Source of the DNA: Sphingobium abikonense NBRC 16140
Lineage (GTDB): Bacteria; Pseudomonadota; Alphaproteobacteria; Sphingomonadales; Sphingomonadaceae
Direction of reading: 5' to 3'
NCBI RefSeq assembly: GCF_001598335.1
Contig: NZ_BCYT01000015.1
Coordinates: 1 to 64,000, forward strand
Length of the DNA: 64,000 nucleotides
Shown here: positions 35,700 to 45,836 of the stretch, piece after piece
Layout: each line of letters begins with the position of its first letter
How positions within the stretch are numbered: the stretch's first letter is position 1
Made by a program: the position numbers and the translations under genes
Notes under the pieces: generated by a model
Seen by the model: the letters and a program-made list of their open reading frames with translations, nothing else
Database searches by the model: none
Told to the model about the DNA's origin: nothing

Positions 35700-36617
35700 T
35701 TATTCCGGCAGGAAATCCGGCACGGACAGATATCGCTCGCCCGTATCATAGTTGAAGCCCAGCACCCGGCTGCCCGGCGCCATGTCCTTCAGCTTCTGCG
35801 CGATGCCCGCCAGCGTAGCGCCGGACGATATGCCCACCAGCATTCCCTCCTCGCGCGCGGCGCGGCGGGCATAATCCTTCGCATCGGCTGGATCGACCTG
35901 CACCACGCCATCCAGCAGCTGCGTGTGGAGATTTGCAGGAATGAAGCCCGCGCCGATGCCCTGGATCGGGTGCGGGCCGGGCTGGCCGCCGCTGATGACC
36001 GGCGAAAGCGTCGGTTCGACGGCAAAGACCTTCATTGACGGCCATTGTTTTTTCAGCACCTCGGCCACGCCGGTGATATGGCCGCCCGTGCCCACGCCCG
36101 TCACCAGCGCGTCGATCGGCGCATCGGCGAAATCGGCCAGGATCTCCTGCGCGGTGGTGCGCACATGCACGTCGATATTGGCGGGGTTCTCGAATTGCTG
36201 CGGCATCCAGCTGCCCGGCGTCTGGCCGACCAGCTCCAGCGCGCGCTCGATCGCGCCCTTCATCCCCTTTTCGCGCGGGGTGAGGTCGAAACTGGCGCCA
36301 TAGGCCAGCATCAGCCGCCGCCGCTCGATCGACATGCTTTCGGGCATGACCAGCACCAGCTTATAGCCCTTGACCGCCGCCACCATGGCCAGGCCAACGC
36401 CGGTATTGCCCGATGTCGGCTCGATGATCGTACCGCCCGGTTTCAGCTCGCCCGATGCTTCGGCCGCTTCGATCATGGCGAGCGCAATCCGGTCCTTGAT
36501 CGACCCGCCGGGGTTTGACCGTTCCGACTTGATCCACACTTCGGCCTCGCCGAACAGGCGCTGCATCCGGATGTGCGGCGTGTTGCCGACGGTTTCGAGT
36601 ATCGTGGCTGCTTTCAT
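35700..36617 (-). CDS. cysK: Cysteine synthase A
   Basis: O-acetylserine (thiol) lyase, making cysteine from O-acetylserine and sulfide in the cytoplasm. 305 residues. The PLP lysine is K41 in NPGGSIKDR; the substrate loop is [13 protein letters not shown]; the phosphate-cradle glycine loop is [12 protein letters not shown]; and the conserved [11 protein letters not shown] that binds serine acetyltransferase or substrate is present. ATG 36617 overlaps the stop of the MFS gene by four bases. Confidence 0.95.
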   Translation of the reverse strand: MKAATILETVGNTPHIRMQRLFGEAEVWIKSERSNPGGSIKDRIALAMIEAAEASGELKPGGTIIEPTSGNTGVGLAMVAAVKGYKLVLVMPESMSIERRRLMLAYGASFDLTPREKGMKGAIERALELVGQTPGSWMPQQFENPANIDVHVRTTAQEILADFADAPIDALVTGVGTGGHITGVAEVLKKQWPSMKVFAVEPTLSPVISGGQPGPHPIQGIGAGFIPANLHTQLLDGVVQVDPADAKDYARRAAREEGMLVGISSGATLAGIAQKLKDMAPGSRVLGFNYDTGERYLSVPDFLPE

Positions 36618-37921
36618 GATGCCTTCTCCTGGCTGATTTCCGCGCGCCCGATGTCGGGTGGATCGAAGCTACGTGCAAGGCGCAATTCTGGAAAGAGTCG
36701 CGACCATAGAAGCGTGATGATGATCGCGCCGACGCCGCCACCGATCACCGCCGCCACCGGCCCTACCAACGCGGCCAGGAAACCCGATTCCGCCTCGCCC
36801 AGTTCGTTGGACGCGGAAATGGTGAGCTGCGACAGGCTTGATACGCGCCCGCGCATCGCGTCGGGCGTATGCAGCTGCACCAGCGACTGGCGCACGAATA
36901 CCGACACCATGTCCGCGCCGCCCAGCACGACCAGCGCGCCCAGCGCCACGGGCATCGCGATGTCGCGCGACAAGAAGGCGGTGGACCCGAATATGATGGT
37001 GGCGATGCCGAACAGGATCACCGCGCCCAGCATCTTCAACCCGACCTCGCTCTTCATCGGGCGAAACGAAAACCACAAAGCCGTCACGGCCGCGCCGATG
37101 CCCGGCGCCGCCGCCAAATGGCCCAGGCCCGTCGATCCCACATGCAATATGTCGCGGGCATAGACCGGCAGCAGCGCCGTCGCACCGGCCAGCAGGACGG
37201 CGAACAGGTCCAGCGTGATCGTCGCCAGCACCAGCCGGTTGCCCTTCACATAGGCAAAGCCGTCGATCATCTGGCGGATCGGGTGGCGGCCCGTCTGGCG
37301 CGGCGGCTGCGGCACCGGACCGATCAGCAGCATCGCGCCCAGCGCGACGGTGAACAGGCCCGCCGCCAGGGCATAGGCGCCCCAGGGCGTCGCCGCATAG
37401 GCATAGCCGCCCAATGCCGGCCCGGCGATCATCCCCGCCTGCCAGGCGACCGAGGAAATGGCGATCGCATTGGGCAGCACGGCCAGCGGCACCAGATTGG
37501 GGGCCAGCGCGCCATAGGCCGGGCCATTGAACGCGCGCGCCGTGCCCACGATCACCGCCATGCCGAATATCAGCGGCAGGCTGACCCAGCCTTCATAGGT
37601 CGCAAAGGCCAGCAGCCCCGATGCCGTCGCCAGCACGGTCAGCGTAATCCGCGTGATGATCCGGCGGTCGAAATGATCCGCCACCCATCCCGTGACCGGC
37701 GTCAGAAAAAACAGCGGCAGGAACTGCGCCAGCCCGATCAGCCCCAGTTGCGCCGACGCGCCGGCGGTCGTCATCGTCTCGCGCGCGATATTATAGGCTT
37801 GCCACCCCAGCACGATCATCATGCCATACTGCGCCAGCACCGCCGCCAGCCGGCCGATCAGATAGGCGCGGAAATTGGGAAAGCGCAGCGGATGGCGGGG
37901 CAGGGCATCAGGCTCGGTCAT
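36614..37921 (-). CDS. MFS transporter (EntS/MFS_3-like)
   Basis: A 435-residue integral membrane transporter with twelve predicted helices in two halves. It has the MFS loop-2-like motif [14 protein letters not shown] at about residues 80-93 and a second-half loop around RPMKSEVGL. The overall pattern, including the N-terminal [14 protein letters not shown], resembles the MFS_3 group that contains the enterobactin exporter EntS. It is divergent from a TonB receptor across a region with a Fur-like box, and is co-translated with cysK. Siderophore or small-molecule efflux is a guess; the family call is firm. Confidence 0.82.
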   Translation of the reverse strand: MTEPDALPRHPLRFPNFRAYLIGRLAAVLAQYGMMIVLGWQAYNIARETMTTAGASAQLGLIGLAQFLPLFFLTPVTGWVADHFDRRIITRITLTVLATASGLLAFATYEGWVSLPLIFGMAVIVGTARAFNGPAYGALAPNLVPLAVLPNAIAISSVAWQAGMIAGPALGGYAYAATPWGAYALAAGLFTVALGAMLLIGPVPQPPRQTGRHPIRQMIDGFAYVKGNRLVLATITLDLFAVLLAGATALLPVYARDILHVGSTGLGHLAAAPGIGAAVTALWFSFRPMKSEVGLKMLGAVILFGIATIIFGSTAFLSRDIAMPVALGALVVLGGADMVSVFVRQSLVQLHTPDAMRGRVSSLSQLTISASNELGEAESGFLAALVGPVAAVIGGGVGAIIITLLWSRLFPELRLARSFDPPDIGRAEISQEKAS

Positions 37922-38092
37922 GCCCGCGCCTTAGCGGGGGAGTAGGGGCCGGGCAACGGGCGCGAACGGCATCCGCCTTGTAGCCGCTGCGCGGCATGTT
38001 CCGCGCACCTTGCATAAGGCCGGTTATGAGTGGCCTCTCATCCTGCACGGAGTGCCGGAGGTTGGATGCCGCCATCACCACAATCAAAAGCT

Positions 38093-38111
38093 ATTGCAAA
38101 TCACTCTCATT
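38093..38111. promoter_or_regulatory. Fur-box-like operator upstream of TonB receptor 1
   Basis: ATTGCAAATCACTCTCATT lies 46 bases before the receptor start and resembles alphaproteobacterial Fur boxes (TGCAAATnATTCTCATT type). It sits in the 235-base region between the divergent MFS and receptor genes and would make the receptor iron-repressed. Confidence 0.5.
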
Positions 38112-38156
38112 CCATTTAGCGGACGGCCACGAACAGGAATGGGGGACCATCGCATC

Positions 38157-40292
38157 ATGATACGGACAATCGCCTGGGCATCGACCGCCGCTCTATGCGC
38201 CCTGAGCGGGCCGGGTTTCGCGCAGACGCCCGACGCGGCGCCTGACGAGGACACCATCGTCGTGACCGGGACCTACACGCTGCCGAACAAGATCGACACC
38301 GCGACTGGCCTTGGCCTCACCACGCTTGAGACGCCGCAGTCGGTCAGCATCATGACCGCGCAGCGCATCCTCGACCAGAATCTCATCACGGTGAAGGACG
38401 TCATCACCAATGCGGTGGGCGTTGCCGCCAATGAATTTGATGATGTGCGCAACACCTTCTTCGCGCGCGGCTTCGAAATCCGTAACACGCAGGTCGACGG
38501 CGTCCCGGCGGCCTGGACGCTGGCGGGCGGCAATGGCGAAACCAGCATCGACGTCTCCATTTACGAACGGGTGGAAATCGTCCGGGGCGCGACCGGCCTG
38601 CTGTCGGGCGCGGGCGACCCCTCGGCCTCGGTCAACCTGGTGCGCAAACATGCCGACGCGACCGAACTCACCGGCTATGCCAGCGCCAGCATCGGCAGCT
38701 GGGATACCTGGCGCCTGTCCGCCGATGTTGCTGGTCCGCTGACCGCCGATGGTCGCGTGCGTGCGCGCGTGGTCGGGCGCTACGAGGAAGGGGACAGCTA
38801 TATCGACATCCAGCATCGCAAGAAGTGGGTGCTCTATGGCGTGGTGGACGCGGACCTTACCGACAGCACGCTGGTGCGCGCGGGCATCAGCCATCAGGAT
38901 ACCAAGCCGCGCGGCATCCTGTGGGGGTCTTTGCCCACCTTCTACAGTGACGGCACGCTGACGGACCTGCCGCGTTCGCAGACCACCTCGGCGGACTGGA
39001 CCTATTGGAGCACCACCAACCAGAATATCTTCGCCACGGTGCGTCAGGAATTTGGCGATCGCTGGACCCTCAGCGTCAATTATAATCGCCTGAAGAACAT
39101 CGCCGATACCCAGCTCCTCTATCTCTACGGCACGGTCGACAAGGACACGGGCACGATGGACGGCACCAATCCCTACAAATCGTCAGGGCAGAGCATCCAG
39201 AACAGCTTTGACGCGCAATTGAAGGGGCTGGTGCCACTGTTCGGGCGCGACCATGAAGTGGTGATCGGCGCGCTGCACAGCATCCTCAAGCGTCATACCG
39301 ACAATTTCGAAGCACCCTTGCCCTGGCTTACCGACTTGCCGGTGATCGGTCAGGAAGGAGTGCCCTATCCCGAACCCGTCTGGGGCACGACACCGGTGCG
39401 CAACGAGCAGGAACGGATCAAGCAGACCGGCTATTATGGTGCCATGCGCCTCAACATCACCGATCCGTTCAAGCTCATAGTGGGCGGCCGCATCGCCAGC
39501 TGGAAACAGACCGGCTATGCCTGGGGCACCACCAGCGACTATGGCGATGACAATGTCATCATCCCCTATGTCGGCGCGCTCTATGACGTGACGCCCAACC
39601 ACCGCGTCTACGCCAGCTACACCAAGATTTTTCAGCCGCAAAATCTCTATGACCGGGAACGCCGGTTGCTCGATCCGCTGGACGGCAACGCCTATGAAAT
39701 CGGGCTCAAGAGCAGCTTCTTCGGCGACGCGCTGCAAACCTCCATCGCGCTGTTCCGCATCGAACAGGATAATCTGGGTCAGGTGGACGGGCCGCAGGTC
39801 ATCGTTGATGGGCTCTTGTTCCAGCCCTATCGCGCGGCGGCGGGCGTGGTCAGCAAGGGGTTCGAGCTGGAAGCCACTGGGCAGCCCATGCCCGGCTGGA
39901 ACGTCAATGCCAGCTACAGCCAGTTCAAGGCCGAGGATGCGGACGATGTCCCCGCCAACACGGACCAGCCGCGCAAGCTGCTCAAGATCTTCACAACCTA
40001 TGATCTGGGCGGGGCGCTCACCGGCCTCACCATCGGCGGCGGCGTCAATTATCGGAGCAAGGCCTATTCAGATGGCACAAACCCCATCACCGGTGCCGCC
40101 TTCCGTTTCCAGCAGGACGGCTATACGCTGGTTGCGCTGATGGCGCGCTATGCGGTGACGCCGCAATTGCAGCTACAGGCCAATGTCGACAATCTGTTCG
40201 ATGAAAAATTCTACAGCAATATGGGCTCGTTCAGCCAATATCGCTACGGCCCGCCGCGCAACTTCACTATCGGTGCAACCTATCGCTTTTGA
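38157..40292 (+). CDS. TonB-dependent siderophore receptor 1
   Basis: Outer-membrane gated barrel for ferric-siderophore uptake, 711 residues from ATG 38157. The signal peptide ends near SGPGFAQ. The TonB box is DTIVVTGTY. The plug domain (about 45-160) has ETPQSVSIMTAQRI, RGFEIRNTQVDGVP and YERVEIVRGATGLLSGAGDP, close to the FpvA/FhuE type. The 22-stranded barrel ends with NFTIGATYRF, whose C-terminal Phe is the BAM signal. The longer frame upstream has no signal peptide. No terminator of classical form follows. Confidence 0.93.
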   Translation: MIRTIAWASTAALCALSGPGFAQTPDAAPDEDTIVVTGTYTLPNKIDTATGLGLTTLETPQSVSIMTAQRILDQNLITVKDVITNAVGVAANEFDDVRNTFFARGFEIRNTQVDGVPAAWTLAGGNGETSIDVSIYERVEIVRGATGLLSGAGDPSASVNLVRKHADATELTGYASASIGSWDTWRLSADVAGPLTADGRVRARVVGRYEEGDSYIDIQHRKKWVLYGVVDADLTDSTLVRAGISHQDTKPRGILWGSLPTFYSDGTLTDLPRSQTTSADWTYWSTTNQNIFATVRQEFGDRWTLSVNYNRLKNIADTQLLYLYGTVDKDTGTMDGTNPYKSSGQSIQNSFDAQLKGLVPLFGRDHEVVIGALHSILKRHTDNFEAPLPWLTDLPVIGQEGVPYPEPVWGTTPVRNEQERIKQTGYYGAMRLNITDPFKLIVGGRIASWKQTGYAWGTTSDYGDDNVIIPYVGALYDVTPNHRVYASYTKIFQPQNLYDRERRLLDPLDGNAYEIGLKSSFFGDALQTSIALFRIEQDNLGQVDGPQVIVDGLLFQPYRAAAGVVSKGFELEATGQPMPGWNVNASYSQFKAEDADDVPANTDQPRKLLKIFTTYDLGGALTGLTIGGGVNYRSKAYSDGTNPITGAAFRFQQDGYTLVALMARYAVTPQLQLQANVDNLFDEKFYSNMGSFSQYRYGPPRNFTIGATYRF

Positions 40293-40339
40293 TCGCACGT
40301 GGGGCCGGCACGTCTTCGAACGGTCGGCCCAGATCCGTC

Positions 40340-40413
40340 AAAGCGACAACATAATCATATGGTTATAAATTAGCAGCCTAACGACTTTTGAATGGTGTTA
40401 CTTATGTCGCTTT
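40340..40413. repeat. Inverted repeat in an A/T-rich convergent gap
   Basis: AAAGCGACA (40340-40348) is inverted as TGTCGCTTT (40405-40413), with 56 A/T-rich bases between, in the gap where the TonB receptor gene and the HerA-like gene converge. It might serve as a bidirectional end signal; no T-run adjoins the stems. Confidence 0.25.
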
Positions 40414-40441
40414 CATTGTCGGCCTTATCTATTTTTCCATT

Positions 40442-42052
40442 TTATTTGAACAGGCTGCCCAGGATTCCGCGCACCAGTTGACCAGCGATGCCACCCGACG
40501 ATTTGCGCCGCGACGATCCGCCGAACACCGCGCGTCCCAGTTCGTTGGCAACCTGCCGCCCGACCGACGAGGCCGCCGACCGCGTCGCCGATTGCACCGC
40601 CCTATCCAGATTGCTGGGCCGCGCCGCCTCACGCGCCTGCCGCTTCAATTCCGCCTCGCGCTGCTTCGCCTCCAGCTTGGCCTGCGCCGCCGCTGCTTTT
40701 TCGGCCTCCGCCTCGGCCTTCTGCGCTGCGGCCGCCGCCGCTGCGGCGTCCGCCCGCGCCGCCAATATCTCCTCGGCCGACTCCCGGTCGACCGCCTCGT
40801 CATATTTGCCGGCGACCGGCGAGATGGACTGGATGATCGCGCGCTCCTTTGGCTCGATCGGCCCCAGCCGCGACCGGGGCGGGGCGATCAGCGTCCGTTG
40901 CACGACGCCCGGCGATCCGTCCTCCTGCAACAGCGAGACCAGCGCCTCCCCGACCTTGAGTTCCGTGATCGCGGTTGCGACATCCAGGTCCGGGTTGATG
41001 CGGAAAGTGTCGGCCGCCGCCCTGATCGCCTTCTGGTCGCGCGGCGTGAAGGCACGCAGCGCGTGCTGGACCCGGTTGCCCAGCTGTCCCGCTACATCCT
41101 CTGGAATGTCGATCGGGTTCTGCGTCACGAAATAGACGCCGACGCCTTTGGATCGGATCAGCCGCACAACCTGCTCGATCTTGTCGGTCAGCGCTCTGGG
41201 CGCATCCTCGAACAGCAGGTGCGCTTCGTCGAAGAAGAAAACCAGCTTGGGCTTGTCCGGGTCCCCGACTTCGGGGAGCGTCTCGAACAGTTCGGACAAC
41301 AGCCATAGCAGGAATGTGGCGTAGAGCTTGGGGCTTTGCATCAGCCTGTCGGCCGCCAGCACGTTGATATAGCCGCGCCCCTTCTCATCCACTTTCAGCA
41401 TGTCGTGGATGTCGAGCGCGGGCTCGCCGAAGAAATGGTCGCCGCCCTGGGCGTCCAGCTGCAACACTTGCCGCTGGATCGCGCCGACGCTGGCCTTGCT
41501 TACATTGCCATAGCGTGCCGACAGGTCGCCGGCATGGTCGGCGCAATAGGCCAGCATCGCTTGCAGGTCGCCCAGGTCCAGCAGCAGCAGCCCTTCGTCA
41601 TCGGCATAGCGAAAGGCGATCGACAGCACGCCTTCCTGCGTATCGTTGAGGCCCATGAGCCGCGCCAGAAGCAGAGGCCCCATCTCGCTGACCGTCGTGC
41701 GCACGGGATGGCCCTGCTGCCCGTACAGGTCCCAGAAGATCGCCGGATTGTCGGCATAGCTGTAATCGCTGACCCCGACCTCCTGCGCGCGGGCCACCAG
41801 CTTGTCGGCATTCTTCGCGGTCGGGGATCCGGCCATCGCGATGCCGGACAGGTCGCCCTTCACATCGGCGAGGAATACCGGAACGCCGCGCGCGGAAAAA
41901 CCCTCGGCCAGCGTCTGGAGCGTTACGGTCTTGCCAGTCCCGGTCGCGCCCGCGATCAGGCCATGCCGGTTGGCGCGGCGCAGGTTCAGCGTCTGGGGAA
42001 GGCCGCCGTCCTTTTCCGGTGAACCAAGGCCGATGAAAAGTCCGTCGCTCAT
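40442..42052 (-). CDS. HerA-like ATPase (DUF853 family)
   Basis: A FtsK/HerA-superfamily ATPase of 536 residues from ATG 42052 (GGGGGA upstream). Walker A is GATGTGKT at 35-42, followed by [15 protein letters not shown]. Walker B is [13 protein letters not shown], and [20 protein letters not shown] is the sensor region of DUF853 proteins. After about residue 415 comes an Ala/Glu/Lys coiled coil and a Gly/Ser-rich tail. The family is often annotated as a bipolar DNA helicase or conserved ATPase; its role in bacteria is poorly known. It stands alone, convergent to the receptor gene. Confidence 0.85.
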   Translation of the reverse strand: MSDGLFIGLGSPEKDGGLPQTLNLRRANRHGLIAGATGTGKTVTLQTLAEGFSARGVPVFLADVKGDLSGIAMAGSPTAKNADKLVARAQEVGVSDYSYADNPAIFWDLYGQQGHPVRTTVSEMGPLLLARLMGLNDTQEGVLSIAFRYADDEGLLLLDLGDLQAMLAYCADHAGDLSARYGNVSKASVGAIQRQVLQLDAQGGDHFFGEPALDIHDMLKVDEKGRGYINVLAADRLMQSPKLYATFLLWLLSELFETLPEVGDPDKPKLVFFFDEAHLLFEDAPRALTDKIEQVVRLIRSKGVGVYFVTQNPIDIPEDVAGQLGNRVQHALRAFTPRDQKAIRAAADTFRINPDLDVATAITELKVGEALVSLLQEDGSPGVVQRTLIAPPRSRLGPIEPKERAIIQSISPVAGKYDEAVDRESAEEILAARADAAAAAAAAQKAEAEAEKAAAAQAKLEAKQREAELKRQAREAARPSNLDRAVQSATRSAASSVGRQVANELGRAVFGGSSRRKSSGGIAGQLVRGILGSLFK

Positions 42053-42151
42053 CGCGATCCCCCAATAAAAAACCGCCACCCCCGCACAAGCGGAGATGAC
42101 GGAATTAGCCGCATATCTGCCCCGCCCACAAGGGGCGAGGAGACGGAAGCC

Positions 42152-43651
42152 TTATTTGTCGCGCAGGCGCACCGGCAGGAAGATCGGCGGCTGGCCGCGA
42201 CGCAGCACCTGAAGCAGGATGGCGTTGCGCCCCTGACCTGCGACCGCCTTCACCTGTGCATCCAGTTCCGCCTGGGTGGTCACCGGGCGATTATTGGCGC
42301 TCATGATGACGTCGCCACGGCGCAGGCCCTTGGCCCCCGCGTCGGTCGATCCGTCGACGCCGGTAATCACGATGCCGCGCGTGTCGGTAGGGATGCCAAG
42401 CTGGCGAATGATGCTGGGCGTCAGCGGGATGGCGGCGATGCCCAGCGACTGCTCGGCGGCCTTGCCGGGCGTCTGCTGCTGCTGATCGCTGAAATCCTCG
42501 TCGTCCTGGCTCTGGGCAAAGCTGTTCAGTTCGTCCTCGGGCGGGCGTTCACCCACGACGGCGGTCACCGTCATGCGCTGGCCGTTGCGGATGAGGACGA
42601 TCGGCACCTTGGCCCCGATCGGCTGGTTGGCGACGATCGACGAGAGATTCTGGTCGGGGTTCACTTCCTGGCCATTGACGCTGACGATCACGTCGCCGGC
42701 CTTGATCCCAGCCTTGTCCGCGCCCTTGCCGGGCTCGACGCCCTGGATGAACTCGCCGCTATTCTTGGCCAGCCCCAGCGATTCGGCCAGGTCTTCGCCC
42801 AGCGGGCTGATCTGTACGCCCAGATAGCCGCGCTTGACCGTCTGCCCCTTCATCAGCGTCCTGACGATCGGTTCGGCCTGTTCGGACGGGATCGCAAAGC
42901 CGATGCCGACATTGCCCCCGGAGGGGGAGAGGATCTGGCTGTTGATGCCGATCACATTGCCGCGCATGTCGAACATCGGGCCACCGCTATTGCCCTGGTT
43001 GATCGACGCGTCGGTTTGGATGAACTTGTCATAGGTGCCGCCGGTGCCGCGATGCAGGGCGGAAATGATGCCGGCGGTGACTGTGCCCGACAGTGCGAAG
43101 GGATTGCCGATTGCGACGACCCAGTCGCCCACGCGCGCCTTCGAACTGTCGCCGAACTTGACGAAGGGCAGCGCCTTTTTCGGCTCGATCTTGAGCACGG
43201 CGATGTCGGTGGCCGCGTCACGCCCGACCAACTTGGCGGTATATTCCTCGCGATTGGTCATCGTGACCGTGATCTGCTCGACACTCGCGCCTTCCGCGCC
43301 GGCAGACACAACATGATTGTTGGTGACGATATAGCCGTCAGCCGAAATGATGAAGCCGGAGCCGAGCGATTGCGCCTGCCGCGTCTGCGGCTGGCCCTGA
43401 CCGAACAGCTGGCCGAACGGCGTGCCGGCAAAGGGGTTCTGCACCTGCACGCGCTGCTTGGTCGAAATATTGACGACGGCCGGTTGCAGCTTTTCGACCA
43501 TGTCGGCGAGGCTTGCGGGAGCGCCGGCGGGCGCTGCGGCCTGCAAGCCTTCATTCTGCGCGACCTGCGCGCCGACATTGGAACTGGTAGTGACGGCAAG
43601 GGCGGTGCCGCCGAGCAGCAGGGCGCCGGTGATGGCATAAGCGTAACGCAC
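42152..43651 (-). CDS. degP: Do-family periplasmic serine protease/chaperone
   Basis: DegP/HtrA-type envelope protease, 499 residues. The signal sequence includes AYAITGALLLGGTALA. The catalytic triad is H113 (NNHVV), D149 (TDIAV) and S222 (GNSGGPMF). Two PDZ domains follow, at about 285-385 and 410-495, the first opening KRGYLGVQISPLGEDLA. A Q-linker of the LA-loop type (QLFGQGQPQTRQAQ) precedes the protease strands. The start is GTG 43651, with AGGA nine bases upstream. It lies 136 bases downstream of hflC on the same strand, and a general-stress-type promoter candidate occupies the gap. Confidence 0.95.
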   Translation of the reverse strand: MRYAYAITGALLLGGTALAVTTSSNVGAQVAQNEGLQAAAPAGAPASLADMVEKLQPAVVNISTKQRVQVQNPFAGTPFGQLFGQGQPQTRQAQSLGSGFIISADGYIVTNNHVVSAGAEGASVEQITVTMTNREEYTAKLVGRDAATDIAVLKIEPKKALPFVKFGDSSKARVGDWVVAIGNPFALSGTVTAGIISALHRGTGGTYDKFIQTDASINQGNSGGPMFDMRGNVIGINSQILSPSGGNVGIGFAIPSEQAEPIVRTLMKGQTVKRGYLGVQISPLGEDLAESLGLAKNSGEFIQGVEPGKGADKAGIKAGDVIVSVNGQEVNPDQNLSSIVANQPIGAKVPIVLIRNGQRMTVTAVVGERPPEDELNSFAQSQDDEDFSDQQQQTPGKAAEQSLGIAAIPLTPSIIRQLGIPTDTRGIVITGVDGSTDAGAKGLRRGDVIMSANNRPVTTQAELDAQVKAVAGQGRNAILLQVLRRGQPPIFLPVRLRDK

Positions 43652-43730
43652 TCGTGAAGGTCCTCTTCTGGTCTTCAGGAAATGGAAGGCGGGACTCTGG
43701 GGGGAGTCAAGAAATGCGCCGCCTTGCCTT

Positions 43731-43756
43731 AACCCTCATTGAATGACACTGGTTCC
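43731..43756 (-). promoter_or_regulatory. degP: EcfG-like general stress promoter candidate for degP
   Basis: Read on the minus strand, GGAAC (43752-43756) is followed after 18 bases by GTT (43731-43733). This fits the alphaproteobacterial GGAAC-N17-CGTT pattern with one mismatch (G for C). It lies about 80 bases upstream of the degP start. Confidence 0.35.
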
Positions 43757-43787
43757 GTAACAAAACAGCCGCTTGGGCCACCGACTG

Positions 43788-44639
43788 TCAACGCCCCCCC
43801 TGGAACTGCCGCAGGAATTCATTGTCCGGCGACAGGATGATGTTGGTCTCGCCGCTGCGTTCAGGCGCGAAGGTGTAGCGATAGCTTTGCATGGCACGAT
43901 AGAAATCGTAGAATTGCGGGTCCTTGCCATAGCTTTCGGCATAGATGCGCGCGGCGTTCGCGTCCGCCTCCGCGCGGATGATCTGCGCCTGCTTCGCGCC
44001 CTGCGCGCGGATGGTCAGCGCCTCCTGAGAGCGGGCCGTGCGCATCCGGTTGAACGCGCTTTCCAGCGGCGCGCCATCGGGCAGGTCGGCGCGCTTTATC
44101 CGCACGTCGACGATCTGCGCGCCATATTGGCGGGCGACCCGGTTAAGTCCGGCCTCGATATTGTCCATCACCTGGCCACGCTCGGGGCTGAGCAGCGCGG
44201 CGAAGGGCCGCTTGCCCAGTTCGTTGCGCAGGGCAGACCCCAAGATCGGGCGCAGCGCATCGCTGACCCGCTCCTCATTGCCAGCGGCAATATACATGCG
44301 CAGCGGGTCGACGATGCGGTATCGCGCAAAGGCGTCGACCTGCAGGCGCAGCTGATCGGTCGACAGCACCTGCTGCCGCTCCATCTCGACCGACAGGACG
44401 CGCTTGTCGATCCAGACGATCTGGTCGACGAACGGCACGCGCAGGATGATGCCCGCGCCTGTCTTTCCAAAGGGTTCGTTCGCCCGATAGCTGTTGATGA
44501 TATATTTGGGGTCACCGAAGCGGACGACCACGCCCTGCCTGGTTTCGGGCACGATCGCGACCGTGCTGCCGACGATGATCAGCAGCACCAGCGCGATGAT
44601 GGCCAGCGCGACGGGATGACGCAGGAATCCGGGCATCAC
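43788..44639 (-). CDS. hflC: HflC, FtsH protease modulator
   Basis: SPFH/band-7 membrane protein, 283 residues. A single N-terminal helix (ALAIIALVLLIIVGSTVAIV) is followed by the band-7 domain with EPFGKTGAGIILRVPFVDQI, IDKRVLSVEMERQQVL and the family-specific QEALTIRAQGAKQAQIIRAEAD coiled-coil segment. With HflK it forms the large periplasm-facing ring that controls the FtsH protease. Its ATG overlaps the hflK stop by four bases. Confidence 0.95.
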   Translation of the reverse strand: MMPGFLRHPVALAIIALVLLIIVGSTVAIVPETRQGVVVRFGDPKYIINSYRANEPFGKTGAGIILRVPFVDQIVWIDKRVLSVEMERQQVLSTDQLRLQVDAFARYRIVDPLRMYIAAGNEERVSDALRPILGSALRNELGKRPFAALLSPERGQVMDNIEAGLNRVARQYGAQIVDVRIKRADLPDGAPLESAFNRMRTARSQEALTIRAQGAKQAQIIRAEADANAARIYAESYGKDPQFYDFYRAMQSYRYTFAPERSGETNIILSPDNEFLRQFQGGR

Positions 44640-45763
44640 TGGCCCTCCGTGCTGGATGCTTCGGGCGTCGGGGTCGCCTGCGCGCGCCGCTTGAGTTCGG
44701 GCAGCGGCAGATAGGGGGTCACATTGCTCCCCTCGACGATGGTCTTATCGACATCCGACAGGACGCTCTCCATGGTTTCATAATACATGCGCCGGCGCGT
44801 CACTTCGGGCGCCAGCCGATATTGTTCATAGACCTTGTCGAAGGCGGCGGCCTCACCCTGGGCCTTGGCCGTCACCTGCTGCGCGGCGGCGCGCGCTTCG
44901 TTGAGATAGGTCTGCGCGGTCTGCTGCGCGGCCGACACTTCCTTGAACGCGTCGTTGACGGCGGTCGGCGGATCGGCCTGCTTGATCGCGACGCCCTGGA
45001 TGCGGATGCCGGATTTATAGCCGTCCAATATCTCCTGCATCCGCTGTTCGACCTGCTGCTCGATGGTGGTGCGGCCCGCGCCCAGCGCATCGTCCAGGCT
45101 GACGCTCGCCAGCACCGCGCGCATCGCGCTTTCCGCAACTTCGCGCACCGTGTCATCGGGGTCCGACAGCTGGAACAGATAGAGTTCGGGATTGCGGATG
45201 TTCCAGCGCACCGAATAGGCAAGGTCGATGATATTCTGGTCGCCGGTCAGCACCAGATTTTCGCTCTCCGCGCTGACCGAGCCGATGTCGATGGTGCGGA
45301 TTTCCTCGACATCGACCGTCGTCACCGCTTCGAACGGGGCGGGCAGGGTCAGGCTGATGCCCGGCGACAGGGTGCGGCTATATTTGCCGACGAAGGTCAC
45401 GACGCCACGTTCCTGCGGGCCGATGCGATGGATGCTGGTGAGCAGCAGCCACAAGATCAGAATGATGCCGATGGCGATGGGCCACAGCGCCTTGCCCGCG
45501 GCCGAGGGCGGCATGCCGCCAAAGCCACCATTGCGTCCCCCGCCGCCCTGACCGAAACTGTCGCGGCCACGGCGCAACAGTTCCTCGATCGCGGAAGGCC
45601 CCTTTTGCCCGCCACCGGTCGGCTTGCCGGGTTGGGTCCAGGGGTTGCGCGGGCCGCCGTCGCCATCCTTTGGTCCGTCCCCGCCGGGTCCGTCATTCTT
45701 GCCCCCCCAGGGGCCTTGGACCATCGCTGTGATCGCGGGCATCCACCCGAAAATTCTTCTCAT
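44636..45763 (-). CDS. hflK: HflK, FtsH protease modulator
   Basis: Partner of HflC, 375 residues from ATG 45763, which has GAGGGGGC upstream. The N-terminus is Gly/Pro/Asp-rich (GPGGDGPKDGDGGPRNPW) as in all HflK proteins. The transmembrane helix (LWPIAIGIILILWLLLTSIH) and the band-7 domain with GPQERGVVTFVGKYSR follow, then a helical segment with EVSAAQQTAQTYLNEARAAA. The longer frame is rejected for lack of conservation. It diverges from the mrp-like gene with 73 bases between. Confidence 0.95.
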   Translation of the reverse strand: MRRIFGWMPAITAMVQGPWGGKNDGPGGDGPKDGDGGPRNPWTQPGKPTGGGQKGPSAIEELLRRGRDSFGQGGGGRNGGFGGMPPSAAGKALWPIAIGIILILWLLLTSIHRIGPQERGVVTFVGKYSRTLSPGISLTLPAPFEAVTTVDVEEIRTIDIGSVSAESENLVLTGDQNIIDLAYSVRWNIRNPELYLFQLSDPDDTVREVAESAMRAVLASVSLDDALGAGRTTIEQQVEQRMQEILDGYKSGIRIQGVAIKQADPPTAVNDAFKEVSAAQQTAQTYLNEARAAAQQVTAKAQGEAAAFDKVYEQYRLAPEVTRRRMYYETMESVLSDVDKTIVEGSNVTPYLPLPELKRRAQATPTPEASSTEGQ

Positions 45764-45836
45764 GCCCCCTCTATAGGAAGGCTCTCGCCCGAAAAACAGT
45801 GCCAATGGGCGCGAAACTTGCCTACAGCGCATCGCC

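Noticed and set aside
40293-40441. Intrinsic terminator after TonB receptor 1 (GGGCCG...CGGCCC near 40300-40330)
   Set aside because: Stem is imperfect with a long loop and no T-run follows on either strand.
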